Positions 1 to 8,095 of a DNA stretch of 64,000 nt are shown here, in pieces. How positions within the stretch are numbered: position 1 is the stretch's first letter; each line of letters opens with the position of its first letter. The translations under genes were made by a program, and so were the position numbers. Source of the DNA: Arsenophonus sp. aPb (lineage in GTDB: Bacteria; Pseudomonadota; Gammaproteobacteria; Enterobacterales; Enterobacteriaceae); assembly GCF_029873475.1 (NCBI RefSeq), contig NZ_CP123499.1, forward strand, positions 1,984,001 to 2,048,000, given 5' to 3'. The notes beneath the pieces were generated by a model, which saw only the letters and a program-made list of their open reading frames with translations, made no database searches and was not told the origin of the DNA.

Positions 1-525
1 GACAATAAAGTACAATTAGATTATGAAATTAAACGTATCATTGATGCGTTAAAACAAAAAAATATGTTAAGCAATACTGTTATCGTCATTACGGCAAACC
101 ATAGTAGCAATACAGAAACAAATAAAACAACAAAATGGCTTACTAAAGGTAAATTCAATCTTAAACAAATAAAGGTGCCTTTATGGGTATATTGGCCCAA
201 TACTCCACCACAACAAATTAATAAGTTAACCAGTCATCAAGATATTATGACTACCTTAATGCAACGTTTACTTTATGTTGATAATTCACCAGAAGACTAT
301 TCTCAAGGTGAAGATCTTTTTACCCCTAAACGTAACCAACCCTGGGTCTTATCAGGTGATGAACAGGTGTTGATTATGAATTATTCCAATAAAACCCTTT
401 ATCTACATCAAAATGGAGAGGTTTATATCTTTGATGATAAAGGCAACAGAATAAAAGGTGAAAAACCTGATTTGACTCAGCTGCTAAGAGCTTTTGCCGA
501 ATCTACACGCTTTAATATTAATTAA
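1..525 (+). CDS. yejM: YejM/PbgA inner-membrane sulfatase-like protein, C-terminal part (5' end outside window)
   Basis: The reading frame is open from the first base and ends with TAA at 523-525, so this is the last 174 residues of a longer protein. The segment fits the periplasmic sulfatase-like domain of YejM (PbgA/LapC), the inner-membrane regulator that couples lipopolysaccharide level to LpxC turnover through LapB. The E. coli protein has about 586 residues, so roughly the final 30 percent is present. A motif such as VITANHSS (about residues 28-35 here) fits the alkaline-phosphatase-like fold. The proL tRNA immediately downstream is the same neighbour as in E. coli, which supports the name. 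The N-terminal membrane segments lie outside the window. Confidence 0.85.
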   Translation, partial: DNKVQLDYEIKRIIDALKQKNMLSNTVIVITANHSSNTETNKTTKWLTKGKFNLKQIKVPLWVYWPNTPPQQINKLTSHQDIMTTLMQRLLYVDNSPEDYSQGEDLFTPKRNQPWVLSGDEQVLIMNYSNKTLYLHQNGEVYIFDDKGNRIKGEKPDLTQLLRAFAESTRFNIN

Positions 526-599
526 TGCTTAAAAATCAAGCAGTCGTAGCACTTGCTATTGATTTTAACCAAAAAAACGGTAGTATAGCGAGCCTGTAT

Positions 600-676
600 C
601 GGCATGTAGCGCAGCCTGGTAGCGCACCGTCATGGGGTGTCGGGGGTCGGAGGTTCAAATCCTCTCATGCCGACCA
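600..676 (+). tRNA. proL: tRNA-Pro (anticodon GGG)
   Basis: A 77-nt cloverleaf with encoded CCA end. The acceptor stem pairs CGGCATG with CATGCCG, the T arm contains GGTTCAAATCC, and the anticodon loop ATGGGGT places GGG at 634-636. The sequence is nearly identical to E. coli proL as I recall it. Its position directly after yejM matches the E. coli order. A strong terminator follows. Confidence 0.96.
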
Positions 677-690
677 GCTTTTACCAAGAA

Positions 691-717
691 AACCAATCAG
701 TTATGATTGGTTTTTTT
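691..717 (+). terminator. Rho-independent terminator after tRNA-Pro
   Basis: Nine-base perfect stem AACCAATCA/TGATTGGTT (691-699 with 704-712) with a GTTA loop, followed by a run of T to 717. It ends the proL transcript. Confidence 0.9.
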
Positions 718-1102
718 GTGCCTGAAATTTATGGGTGGTAAAACTGGGGTAAAATCGCGGACATAAAATAACAAAACAAGCTAACATGAGAGAAATTTTT
801 ATTATTACTAACAATGTTAACACACTTTTTGCAATAACTTTTGATTCAAATTCATCAGAAAAAATATTCTATTATATCTTTTATATAACTTAATCAAGAG
901 TGAAATCTAAAATATACGTAGCAATAACATATCCACCACTATACTTCTTTCAAGGAATCAAAATACTAGACAAACGTAATTCTGACTACAGCTAAGAAGA
1001 AATCAGGAGTAGTGTTGTAGTTACTAGCTAATTCAATATTCTATACAAAATCATATATACTCTTCACCAATAGATGCAACCCACAAATTGAGGTAATAGC
1101 AA
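718..1102. other. AT-rich intergenic stretch without recognisable gene
   Basis: Between the proL terminator and the glycosyltransferase I see no supported reading frame in either strand. The only clear signal is GAGG at about 1089-1092 serving the gene that starts at 1103. Confidence 0.6.
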
Positions 1103-1909
1103 ATGATCCCAAAAAAAATTCACTATGTATGGGTAGGTAATCAACAAAAATCCGATTTAATACTCAAATGCATTGATAGCTGGAAAAAATACTTACCTGA
1201 TTATGAAATAATTGAATGGAATAACGAAAAATTTGAGGAGATCAAAAATATATATTCAGTGCAAGCCTATGAAAACAAAAAATGGGCTTTTATTTCTGAC
1301 TATATTAGGCTTTATGCACTTTATCATGAGGGTGGAGTCTATTTAGATTCAGATGTTGAAATCACTAATAACATAGATCAATTTCTTCATTTAGATTTTT
1401 TTAGTGGTTATGAAAATTATGAAGGAAACTATCAGCCTATTACTGCGGTAATGGGGGCTAAAAAAGGAAATTCGATTATTGCTGATTTATTGAGTTACTA
1501 TTATGACAATGAATTTGAAACTTCAAATGGCCTTGATTTAGAGACCAATACTGTTCGCATAAGTCGTTATTTCTCTGAAAAATTTGGGATTCAAGCGCCC
1601 TATGATGGTTCTCTTACAACCAAATTAAATGAACGTTCAATTATTTATCCATCATATTACTTTTGCACACCAGAGCACGGGTTAAAAAACTTTTCAATTC
1701 ACCTCTTTAATGGCTCTTGATGTCCTTCTTATTCACGTAAAGATAAACTAAAAATTTTTAAAAAATTTATTTTTTCCCGCTTTATTAGATTAAGGAACAC
1801 GGGTGAACCGCCAATAACTTCAAAAGAGAGGATATTATTCAAATTTCCCGTATCAAGCAACAAGCAACAAGCAATATGTATTAATCATAAAAAAGTGATT
1901 TGCTTCTGA
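1103..1909 (+). pseudogene. Glycosyltransferase with DXD motif (sugar-binding DXD/TcdA-TcdB-like), interrupted by an in-frame TGA
   Basis: The frame starts at ATG 1103 behind a GAGG site and runs 205 residues to TGA 1718-1720. The N-terminus (IPKKIHYVWVG), the segment with WAFISDYIRLYALYHEGG and the metal-binding L-D-S-D at residues 81-84 are typical of the small DXD glycosyltransferases (PF04488) that build capsule or O-antigen side chains. Family members usually read G-S-W near the end. Here N-G-S is followed by TGA exactly where TGG (Trp) is expected, and the same frame continues open for 62 more codons to TGA at 1907-1909, rich in Lys and Arg. I therefore read a gene broken or shortened by one base change. 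The 205-residue protein still has all catalytic motifs and might keep activity. No other polysaccharide gene is nearby. Confidence 0.7.
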
Positions 1910-3386
1910 ATATTACTCTTGTTATATGAACTCCGATATCACCATTTTTTCAAAACATGAAACTAATATAGCCGGAGAGTAGCCTTATAAAAAGAAAATA
2001 AATGCAGAATGTTACTTTAATGTTTGTTTAAAATAAAATTCAAACTTAGTTTTAAATTAGCAGCTATCGCATTGAACAAAGTAGAGCCATGTTACAAATA
2101 TTTCAATCTGCATTCTTTTCCTAACTCTGATGCTAGACAAAACTCAGTAGCATTTTCACCAGAACATCTAATAAGAATTTATTGTTTATTTTACTAAACA
2201 TATTGTAATTCACCGCACAACATTACTTATAGAAAGTAAAAAAAAGCCAGCTAAGCTGGCCAAAACACACAGGAAAAAATAATCATTTAAGGCAAATAAC
2301 TAAAATATAAAGCCAATCAATTGCTACCAATAACGAAACATAACACAAATTTGATCGAATATTGATCTTAAAACTAATTAGTATGATATTCATCACAGCT
2401 TAATACTCTAAATTACAAAAAAATGTAATTGATCTGAGCTAATGACAGACAAGCAATGAAAAATTGATATGGAAAATAATTTTCCTCCTTTTTTTAGTAT
2501 CCCCCAAAATCAGAGCTTTCAACTAATCAACCTCAGTAAATTATCTATTCGACATTTAACCAAACAAATCTTCATTTCATGATTAAAAATGCTAAAGCAA
2601 TAGAGAAACGACTACAACCATCATAGCTCGATTAACAGACAATGAAAAAATCGTACACTAAAAAACTTTATAATAACGCCGAAGTAAAATCTGATAAATT
2701 TAACATTTTGGCAACTAAAAAAATAACAAGAGTTTCTGTTTGTAATCCTGACTGATAAAATAAAACATTTGTCTGAGATAAAATCATTAACTGCAATATT
2801 GCTAGCATTAATAAATCTCTCAGAATAGCTTGGCTACTAATAGCTAGTGAAAGATTGGCTCAAACCTAACATATATAAACATATTATTTTTTTATTACTT
2901 AACAATTAATAGATAGGCTAGTAAAGTAGCTAAAAATTGTGAATATGAATAATAATCTTTTAATTTGAGCCACTTTTTCTACATTGATCATTTTTATTAT
3001 ATTAACTAAATAATAGTATAAATTTTTATACAAAAAATTTGTTACTATCAAAGATAGTACAGAATATATTTAATATCGCTATTTCATAGAAATTTAATTT
3101 ATTACTCTTTTATGTGAGACAGTCCAACGTATCTCACTCAAATGTTGCTTGCTGTATCCTGCAATATGATTATACAATAAAATCAATAGACTAATTACGA
3201 CTGTTTTCTTTAACACAAGAAATTATTTTTAATGCAACAGAAGTTAATACGTTGCGATAAATTTAACTGCCGAGACTGAACGGTATACAAATTAACAGCA
3301 AAAAGTATATAATATAGTTTGATGCTTAAACCATCAAACAAGTAATCAATTAACTGATAAAAAGTCCGCGTTCTTAGGTGGTTATT
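1910..3386. other. 1.5-kb very AT-rich region, probably decayed DNA
   Basis: No frame longer than a few dozen codons has a credible ribosome-binding site on either strand. A perfect minus-strand terminator at 2238-2260 shows that a leftward gene once ended here, so the part to its right (2261 to about 3300) may be the remains of that gene. Composition is similar to the rest of the island. I could not recognise any protein relic. Confidence 0.5.
2238..2260 (-). terminator. Minus-strand Rho-independent terminator with no surviving gene upstream
   Basis: GCCAGC-TAA-GCTGGC (2246-2260) is a perfect six-pair hairpin. On the minus strand it is followed by eight T (positions 2245 down to 2238). There is no intact minus-strand gene to its right. 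Confidence 0.75.
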
Positions 3387-3605
3387 ATGTCAACTTTGCG
3401 GAATTGGATTACCAGATACTTTCCGACTGATCATCAGAAAACGAGCAAAAGACAAAATGATAAAATTTCCGCATTTGTACGTGTTGACAAAAGCGGTGCC
3501 GCTTATATCCCCTCTAATGAAATTGCAGCATTGCCCGAAGTAAAAGAAATGCAAAAGATGGCTAACTTAATAGTAAATCAGAAAAAAACGAGTACAAGGA
3601 AATAG
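3387..3605 (+). CDS. Hypothetical 72-aa protein, first gene of a two-gene unit
   Basis: ATG 3387 is preceded at good spacing by AGGTGG, which makes it a better start than the in-frame GTG at 3378. The product is 72 residues, rich in Lys, with a short amphipathic N-terminus (STLRNWITRYF) and no transmembrane segment. I do not recognise the family. The stop TAG at 3603-3605 is one base before the next gene's TTG start, so the two are almost certainly co-translated. The partner is a predicted membrane protein, so a role at the membrane is possible but unproven. Confidence 0.6.
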   Translation: MSTLRNWITRYFPTDHQKTSKRQNDKISAFVRVDKSGAAYIPSNEIAALPEVKEMQKMANLIVNQKKTSTRK

Positions 3606-3606
3606 C

Positions 3607-4392
3607 TTGTTAGCATTACTTCTTATTCCCATTTTAGTTAGCGGCTATATTATGATAGTCCAAAATCCCTACCACTACTTTAGATTACATAGGCACGATG
3701 GGCAACTTTTATACCTAAAAGTAGCTACTTATGGTACTTTTTGCCTTTTTTGCACCACGATAATTGCTGTATTAATTAAATTCTTTTTGCCAAATTTTCA
3801 TTTGCTAGATCTGATTGCAAAAAACTTTATCCTAACTGGTGATGAAAAAAATGATCATATCTATGCATTGTTAACATTATTGTCAGTCACATCAATTTTA
3901 TTTTCATGGATATACGTTTTTATTGTTTGGATAAAAAACTATATACTTGGTTATTTTTATAGTAAGAAACATTTAGCAACTTACAATAAAATATGCCAAG
4001 CTAAAAATGCAAGAGTACTGAGAAAAACATTATCAAATGGTAGTATTGACTGCATGTTACTTGATGCTTTAGAGTCAACACCTAAACGTCCAGTATTGAT
4101 AAACCTCGCTTCAAAAAAAGTTTACATTGGCATTATCAGCGGATTATCAGATCCAAACGAAAAAGAAGAACCAAATAAATATATCTCTTTCTTTCCCGTT
4201 ATGTCCGGCTATCGAGACAAGGATACTATGTTGTTAGAATTTACAAATGTATATCCTAACAAAATAAAGGATTTAAATATTGTTGTTTCTACTGACGAAA
4301 TTTCTCATATCTCTTGGTTTGATTTTAAACTCTACAATAGTGTCAATAATTCGGCAGCAAAAGAAGAAAAAAGAAACACTAAATCTAATTAA
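3607..4392 (+). CDS. Hypothetical membrane protein, three predicted TM segments and a C-terminal soluble domain
   Basis: The frame can only start at TTG 3607, because an in-frame stop lies just upstream. AGGA seven bases before it supports that start. Residues about 3-18, 42-62 and 86-110 are hydrophobic and likely membrane-spanning. From about residue 120 to the end the protein is soluble, with the stretch RPVLINLASKKVYIGIISGL (about 158-177) and SFFPVMSGYRDKDT (about 193-206) looking like a conserved beta-rich domain. I have the impression of similar proteins in enterobacterial accessory DNA but cannot name a family. It is coupled to the 72-aa gene by one base. The last 15 residues are Lys/Asn-rich and probably disordered. 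Confidence 0.65.
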   Translation: MLALLLIPILVSGYIMIVQNPYHYFRLHRHDGQLLYLKVATYGTFCLFCTTIIAVLIKFFLPNFHLLDLIAKNFILTGDEKNDHIYALLTLLSVTSILFSWIYVFIVWIKNYILGYFYSKKHLATYNKICQAKNARVLRKTLSNGSIDCMLLDALESTPKRPVLINLASKKVYIGIISGLSDPNEKEEPNKYISFFPVMSGYRDKDTMLLEFTNVYPNKIKDLNIVVSTDEISHISWFDFKLYNSVNNSAAKEEKRNTKSN

Positions 4393-5076
4393 AATATAGG
4401 ATTAATAATGTCTATTTTTATCGTGTAACAATATTATTTGATTAATTATAAAATAAGTAGCAATAATATAATACACCATATTAGTAATTTATGTTAAACA
4501 TAAAAGCAACGTCATAGGTTATAGTATTATTATAAAAATTCAAATAGTAAAATCAAGAAAGACGATAAATCATTAGATTTAAATAAAAATAAATTACTTT
4601 TCTCAAAAATTATTTATTGAAGTTTTTTCTAATAAATTAAATTCATTTGAAAAAATCCAAAAAATATTTTAACCAATTTTAAAATTAATTAACATAGAAA
4701 TTTTTAATTATATTTTAACTAATCTAATTAGTAACATAGTATGGCTTAATTATTTTTTGAATTTTTAACCTTTGTCAATAAAAAACCACATTCGATTACC
4801 ATATTAAGCAACTACTTTTAATTCTATACTGAATACTAATATAATTTTTTACATTGAAATTTATAATGAGAATATTTATCACATTAAATATAAAACTTAA
4901 TTTTCTAAGTTTGCAAGATATTTAAATAGTAAACAAATAATAATCCATATAAAACTCTGGTAATATCATCTTATAGATAAGAGTAATGAAATAATTAAAA
5001 ATAAATTGATATTGTTAACGTATGGTTGATAAACTTATTTTGTTTATTGATAACTTAAGAAATAAAAGGAAAAATA
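4393..5076. other. 680-bp very AT-rich intergenic region
   Basis: Almost pure A/T with no frame I can support. The AAAGGA just before 5077 is the ribosome-binding site of the next gene. No hairpin with a clear T run was seen. Confidence 0.55.
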
Positions 5077-5313
5077 GTGAAAAATTGCTTGAAAATATTA
5101 TCTATCATCTATTGCTCTCATATTCAGTCATATTCATTTGCTAATGTGACCACTAGCGATAAAAACGCAGATGAATATATATATAACAAAAATGTTTTTT
5201 TTACGGCATGCCATTACGATGATGAAATCGGAGAAAAATTTTGTTGGGATAAAAATGGTTTTGTCGATAACAGGGATATAAATATCTTAGCTACTAACAA
5301 AAGTAAACAGTGA
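5077..5313 (+). CDS. Small exported protein of unknown function (78 aa)
   Basis: Starts at GTG 5077 behind AAAGGA. The first 20 or so residues (MKNCLKILSIIYCSHIQSYS) have a positive charge and a hydrophobic core and look like a signal peptide, with possible cleavage after SFA near residue 23. The remaining 55 residues are acidic and contain two Cys (in TACHYDD and KFCWDK) that could form a disulfide in the periplasm. I know no family for it. It may also be the N-terminal remnant of a longer gene, as it sits in decaying DNA and is followed by no terminator. Confidence 0.45.
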   Translation: MKNCLKILSIIYCSHIQSYSFANVTTSDKNADEYIYNKNVFFTACHYDDEIGEKFCWDKNGFVDNRDINILATNKSKQ

Positions 5314-5667
5314 AATTGCTATAATTGATTATAACAATATTATTTATATTACTTTTAATCATACCACTGTGGTGGCAAGGTTAAAATAGAGATCATTTAA
5401 CATGCCGCCTAAAATCAAATTAAAATATTTTAATATTAAACAGTTTCACTTAAATAATTTTAAGACATAAATCAGCTAGTTTAGACAACAAGTACTCGTT
5501 TCGAGCGTGCGGTCTTGATTGAAATAAAATGAAAGACTGAAAGACTTTACAGATATATCTATCTACCTAATAGGTATCGGCAATAAATAGATATTTATGC
5601 TATAAAAGCACCCCAGAAATATCCCACTTACCTTAAGGTACTGTGGGACATACTGAGTAACTTTGAT
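5314..5667. other. Intergenic region left of the prophage, with one long hairpin
   Basis: No gene seen. An imperfect palindrome at 5622-5648 pairs TCCCAC with GTGGGA and TACC with GGTA around a TTAA loop. It lies 20 bp outside the left attachment repeat, on the chromosomal side, and has no T run, so it is not an obvious terminator. Confidence 0.5.
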
Positions 5668-5722
<55 letters not shown>

Positions 5723-5824
5723 AAGTTAAAAGATAACAAATTGATTTAATTGATATTTATCACTCACAAACAGATTATCAATGCAGATTATTGCAATCAA
5801 TGTCATTTGAATGCCACTTAGTGT

Positions 5825-5846
5825 GGCACAAATATGTCACAAATAT
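5825..5846. promoter_or_regulatory. Tandem 11-bp repeats, candidate integrase arm-type sites (left)
   Basis: GGCACAAATAT (5825-5835) and GTCACAAATAT (5836-5846) are in tandem. The 17-mer CACAAATATGTCACAAA inside them (5827-5843) recurs exactly at 45678-45694, near the other end of the prophage. Paired repeats near both ends, outside the core, are what integrase arm-binding sites look like. Confidence 0.65.
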
Positions 5847-5910
5847 TTTCTATGCAATCAAGGTAGAAACTTACCAAACATTTATCTCTTTTTAGAAAAC
5901 AACAGTCGCC

Positions 5911-5938
5911 GACTGAAGGGACGGCAATCCCAACAGTC
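5911..5938 (+). promoter_or_regulatory. Two-part hairpin in the leader of the HTH gene
   Basis: GACTG pairs with CAGTC and GGGA with TCCC around a CGGCAA loop, with an A-A internal loop. An overlapping palindrome CAGTCG-C-CGACTG at 5903-5915 competes for the same bases. It lies 38 bp before a short leader frame. Confidence 0.45.
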
Positions 5939-5976
5939 AGCTAACCCTAAACCTATCCGATAATAGGAGTAAGGCT

Positions 5977-6036
5977 ATGAAAAAGTCTATTACCGTTATA
6001 TCTGTATGTAAAGTATTAACGGGGGTAATAGCATGA
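5977..6036 (+). CDS. Putative 19-aa leader peptide overlapping the HTH gene
   Basis: ATG 5977 is preceded by AGGAG at workable spacing. It encodes a 19-residue, mostly hydrophobic peptide (MKKSITVISVCKVLTGVIA) and ends in TGA that overlaps the next start as ATGA (6033-6036). Such overlap usually means that translation of the second gene depends on the first. Whether the peptide itself does anything cannot be seen. Confidence 0.5.
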   Translation: MKKSITVISVCKVLTGVIA

Positions 6037-6335
6037 GCCCCATCACTGAAGAACAACTAAAAGCCTACAAAGATATTTTTCCCGAATTGGCACGCGATCA
6101 ACTGGAAACAGCTGTGTTATTTGCAATGGGGATATCCGAGAAGAATATTGCTTTTCTTCGATCTGTTACCTATGTCACAGTTAGAAAAACAATTGAGAGA
6201 ATAAAACAGAAATATGAAGTTGATTCGATAAGTCATTTACGTTCAATTTTTCAGGCCAGAATATTCCATTTTGGTACCATGCATTGGTATAGAAATATAG
6301 ATAATTCAATTAATTATGTGGATCACGCCAATTAA
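6033..6335 (+). CDS. LuxR-type helix-turn-helix protein, phage regulator candidate
   Basis: A 100-residue protein whose central part (about residues 20-70) resembles the DNA-binding domain of LuxR/CsgD-type regulators: a helix with LARDQLETAVLFAMG, then SEKNIAFLRSVTYVTVRKTIERIKQKYEV as recognition and scaffold helices, then a short leucine-containing helix. No receiver or ligand-binding domain is present. It is the first gene inside the left end of the prophage, read toward the lysis genes, and ends before a terminator at 6478. Small LuxR-type proteins at this place occur in other enterobacterial prophages, but their targets are not known to me. Translation is probably coupled to the 19-aa leader frame. 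Confidence 0.6.
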   Translation: MSPITEEQLKAYKDIFPELARDQLETAVLFAMGISEKNIAFLRSVTYVTVRKTIERIKQKYEVDSISHLRSIFQARIFHFGTMHWYRNIDNSINYVDHAN

Positions 6336-6477
6336 CATACTAATTGATTATTTATCGTTTCATATCACAAATTTTATGAGTCCGCAATTATCAAATTTAG
6401 ATAATAGGCAACATTAACCTGATGGGAAATAATTAGCTCAGTAGCAACATAATAATTATGTACACCAGGGAAACCCA

Positions 6478-6504
6478 AACCAGCCGTTTTTGGCTGGTTT
6501 TTTT
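6478..6504 (+). terminator. Rho-independent terminator
   Basis: AACCAGCC (6478-6485) pairs with GGCTGGTT (6492-6499) around GTTTTT and is followed by T. It ends rightward transcription from the HTH gene and meets the stop of the convergent spanin gene at 6503. Confidence 0.85.
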
Positions 6505-6997
6505 ATTTATACCTACTAAATAATTGCTCTCTAGCGCCTAATTCTATAATACACAAATTGAGTAATCTGGTGTTTTCATCCGCACGCTTAGCCTCATTCC
6601 CATACTGTTTAAGTGTGCTTCGTAATTGTTGAGAAAATTGATTGATCTGGTTTCTTTCAATTCGGCAGGAATTGGTGTTAACGGTATCTGCGGTTGCTGT
6701 TTTTTTAATATCGTTTTGCCATTGCAAGCTGTCAAAGTGATCAAGCACACGATTAAGCAGATTCTCTGTACGTTTGCTATCGCCCTCTTTAGCATTATAA
6801 TATTCCCCTATTCGCTTTTGTTGCTCATTATCTGCCAAGTTACGCAATGCAATATTTGCGGTTATGTCTTTTTCATTTTGTTGATATTGTTTTATTGCTT
6901 TTGTCATTTGTTTATTAGCCAAATAAACTTGGCTTAAACACCAACCGGAAATAAAAGACACAAGCAAAAAACTCAATCCAATAACGACTCTTATCAT
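6503..6997 (-). CDS. Rz-like inner-membrane spanin (i-spanin)
   Basis: A 164-residue protein with one N-terminal membrane segment (about residues 3-22, VVIGLSFLLVSFISGWCL) and a long, charged, helical periplasmic part, the standard layout of Rz. With the outer-membrane lipoprotein Rz1 it fuses the two membranes in the last step of host lysis. A lipoprotein frame lies entirely inside it in another reading frame, which is the classic nested Rz/Rz1 arrangement. Its start overlaps the endolysin stop as TAATG, so the two are coupled. It is the last gene of the leftward lysis operon. Sequence similarity between spanins is low, so the call rests on architecture and context. Confidence 0.85.
   Translation of the reverse strand: MIRVVIGLSFLLVSFISGWCLSQVYLANKQMTKAIKQYQQNEKDITANIALRNLADNEQQKRIGEYYNAKEGDSKRTENLLNRVLDHFDSLQWQNDIKKTATADTVNTNSCRIERNQINQFSQQLRSTLKQYGNEAKRADENTRLLNLCIIELGAREQLFSRYK
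6544..6795 (-). CDS. Rz1-like outer-membrane lipoprotein spanin (o-spanin), nested within Rz
   Basis: This 83-residue frame lies wholly inside the Rz gene. It begins with a signal peptide ending in a lipobox, L-T-A-C with the lipidated Cys at residue 24, followed by a proline-rich stretch (QQPQIPLTPIPAEL, about 33-46). Both are hallmarks of Rz1. It is somewhat longer than lambda Rz1 (60 residues precursor); the last 35 residues may be dispensable. The nested position is itself strong evidence, since random frames rarely carry a lipobox and a proline cluster. Confidence 0.8.
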   Translation of the reverse strand: MLKRAIANVQRICLIVCLITLTACNGKTILKKQQPQIPLTPIPAELKETRSINFLNNYEAHLNSMGMRLSVRMKTPDYSICVL

Positions 6998-7341
6998 TAA
7001 CGGATCCCGTTATGCTCAAGGCTGAAATGGTTACCATCTGGACGCGTTTTAAACCGCCCTCCCCAGCTTCCTCCAATGGATTCCCAATATTCACCCAGTA
7101 ACCGGTAATCATTACTATCGGTCAGATAGTTGTTATTTTTATCAAACAAATTTAAATCAATCGCTAAACGCTGGGTGTGCAAGCTATTTAAAATTCCAGT
7201 ACCATTTTTAGCATTAATACTTGCCTGAGTGGGCGTCCTGTAAGCTTCACCAAACGTCAATTTATAACCCTGGCTTTGTGCAAACTGAATTAATTTAGCG
7301 ACCATACCGGTAAATTGATTTTGTTTATCAACCAAAGACAT
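6997..7341 (-). CDS. Endolysin, M15-family peptidoglycan peptidase
   Basis: A 114-residue enzyme of the VanY/L-alanyl-D-glutamate peptidase type, which cuts the peptide side chains of peptidoglycan. The zinc ligands are visible: H55 and D62 in S-L-H-x6-D and H105 in D-G-N-H-F, with GEAYR (31-35) as the usual preceding motif. There is no signal peptide, so release depends on the holin. GAGG lies just before ATG 7341. It follows two small membrane proteins and overlaps Rz by TAATG, so holin, endolysin and spanins form one operon. Confidence 0.9.
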   Translation of the reverse strand: MSLVDKQNQFTGMVAKLIQFAQSQGYKLTFGEAYRTPTQASINAKNGTGILNSLHTQRLAIDLNLFDKNNNYLTDSNDYRLLGEYWESIGGSWGGRFKTRPDGNHFSLEHNGIR

Positions 7342-7352
7342 TTAAAGCGACC

Positions 7353-7622
7353 TCACTTAAATAACCGCGTGACATTGCCACGATATTTCAATAGAGCAAT
7401 ACAAATAATTGAATTAGCAAAAATATTTTGTAAATCAGTTTGATAGGAAGAATCGAAATAAGCCAAGACGGGTATACTAGAGGCATAAAACATCATCAGC
7501 CAAGCAAGTCGGCCACCCGTCTTACAATAACTTTTACCATTACGCCGAAAGGTGAAGAGGCGGATAAACATTATGCTGCAAATAATTACATTAATAAGCA
7601 CTAACACTTTATCGAATGTCAT
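7353..7622 (-). CDS. Holin-like protein (three-TM phage holin family, PF05449 type)
   Basis: An 89-residue protein with three hydrophobic segments (about residues 4-22, 40-57 and 66-80) and a basic C-terminal tail ending in RGNVTRLFK. The segment FRRNGKSYCKTGGRLAWLMM and the closing ALLKYRGNV are typical of the small three-TM putative holins next to M15 endolysins in enterobacterial prophages. It would form the inner-membrane hole that lets the endolysin out. Its start overlaps the end of the preceding membrane protein by 14 bp. Confidence 0.8.
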   Translation of the reverse strand: MTFDKVLVLINVIICSIMFIRLFTFRRNGKSYCKTGGRLAWLMMFYASSIPVLAYFDSSYQTDLQNIFANSIICIALLKYRGNVTRLFK

Positions 7623-7998
7623 CGCTACTACCCCGAGGAAGATCTACTCTGTCATAGGCTTTGATACTTAGTTTTACCGACAATAAAGAAGCGGCAAACG
7701 CCCCCATCGTATTAACACTATCAAGGTTGTAATATTCCGCTTTGACGCCAATCAGTGTAGTTAAAGAGATAAACATTGTGGCAAATGGACTAAAAAGAAC
7801 TAAGCCAGCAACAAAGCTGGCTAAGGCTAAAATAGAACGACGTAAGATGGTGAATTCAGTCGCTGCAGTCGTGAAATAGATTGAGCCAAGGATTGAGCCC
7901 ATAACAACTTCAGCAGGAAGACCAGAAAAATAACTCGCGAATGCAGCAACACTTAATGATGTTTTTATAACAGCATCTTCTTGCATGTGTAGTACCAT
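7609..7998 (-). CDS. Second membrane protein of the lysis cassette, putative holin or antiholin
   Basis: A protein of 129 residues (or 125 if ATG 7986 is used; neither start has a strong ribosome site). It has several hydrophobic segments (about 12-30, 34-45, 55-70 and 75-92) and a charged, soluble C-terminus. It is the first gene of the lysis operon and overlaps the three-TM holin. Pairs of membrane proteins before an endolysin often work as holin and antiholin, but which is which cannot be read from sequence. The gene is preceded by a GATAAACAATAAAC stretch at about 8031-8044 that resembles half of the repeated operator described elsewhere. Confidence 0.6.
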   Translation of the reverse strand: MVLHMQEDAVIKTSLSVAAFASYFSGLPAEVVMGSILGSIYFTTAATEFTILRRSILALASFVAGLVLFSPFATMFISLTTLIGVKAEYYNLDSVNTMGAFAASLLSVKLSIKAYDRVDLPRGSSDDIR

Positions 7999-8095
7999 GT
8001 TGACAAATAATCATTATGATACAGCAAAAAGATAAACAATAAACCTCATAAGGGTTATTTTTATGATCGTAATAACAGTAAGTAACCCTTTTTTA

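Noticed and set aside
525..725. Open frame of 66 codons across tRNA-Pro
   Set aside because: It runs through the tRNA gene and its terminator and has no ribosome-binding site; not a protein gene.
8050..8094. Inverted repeat AAGGGTTA/TAACCCTT followed by T on the plus strand
   Set aside because: Loop of 25 bases is long and no plus-strand gene precedes it. Not called as a terminator.
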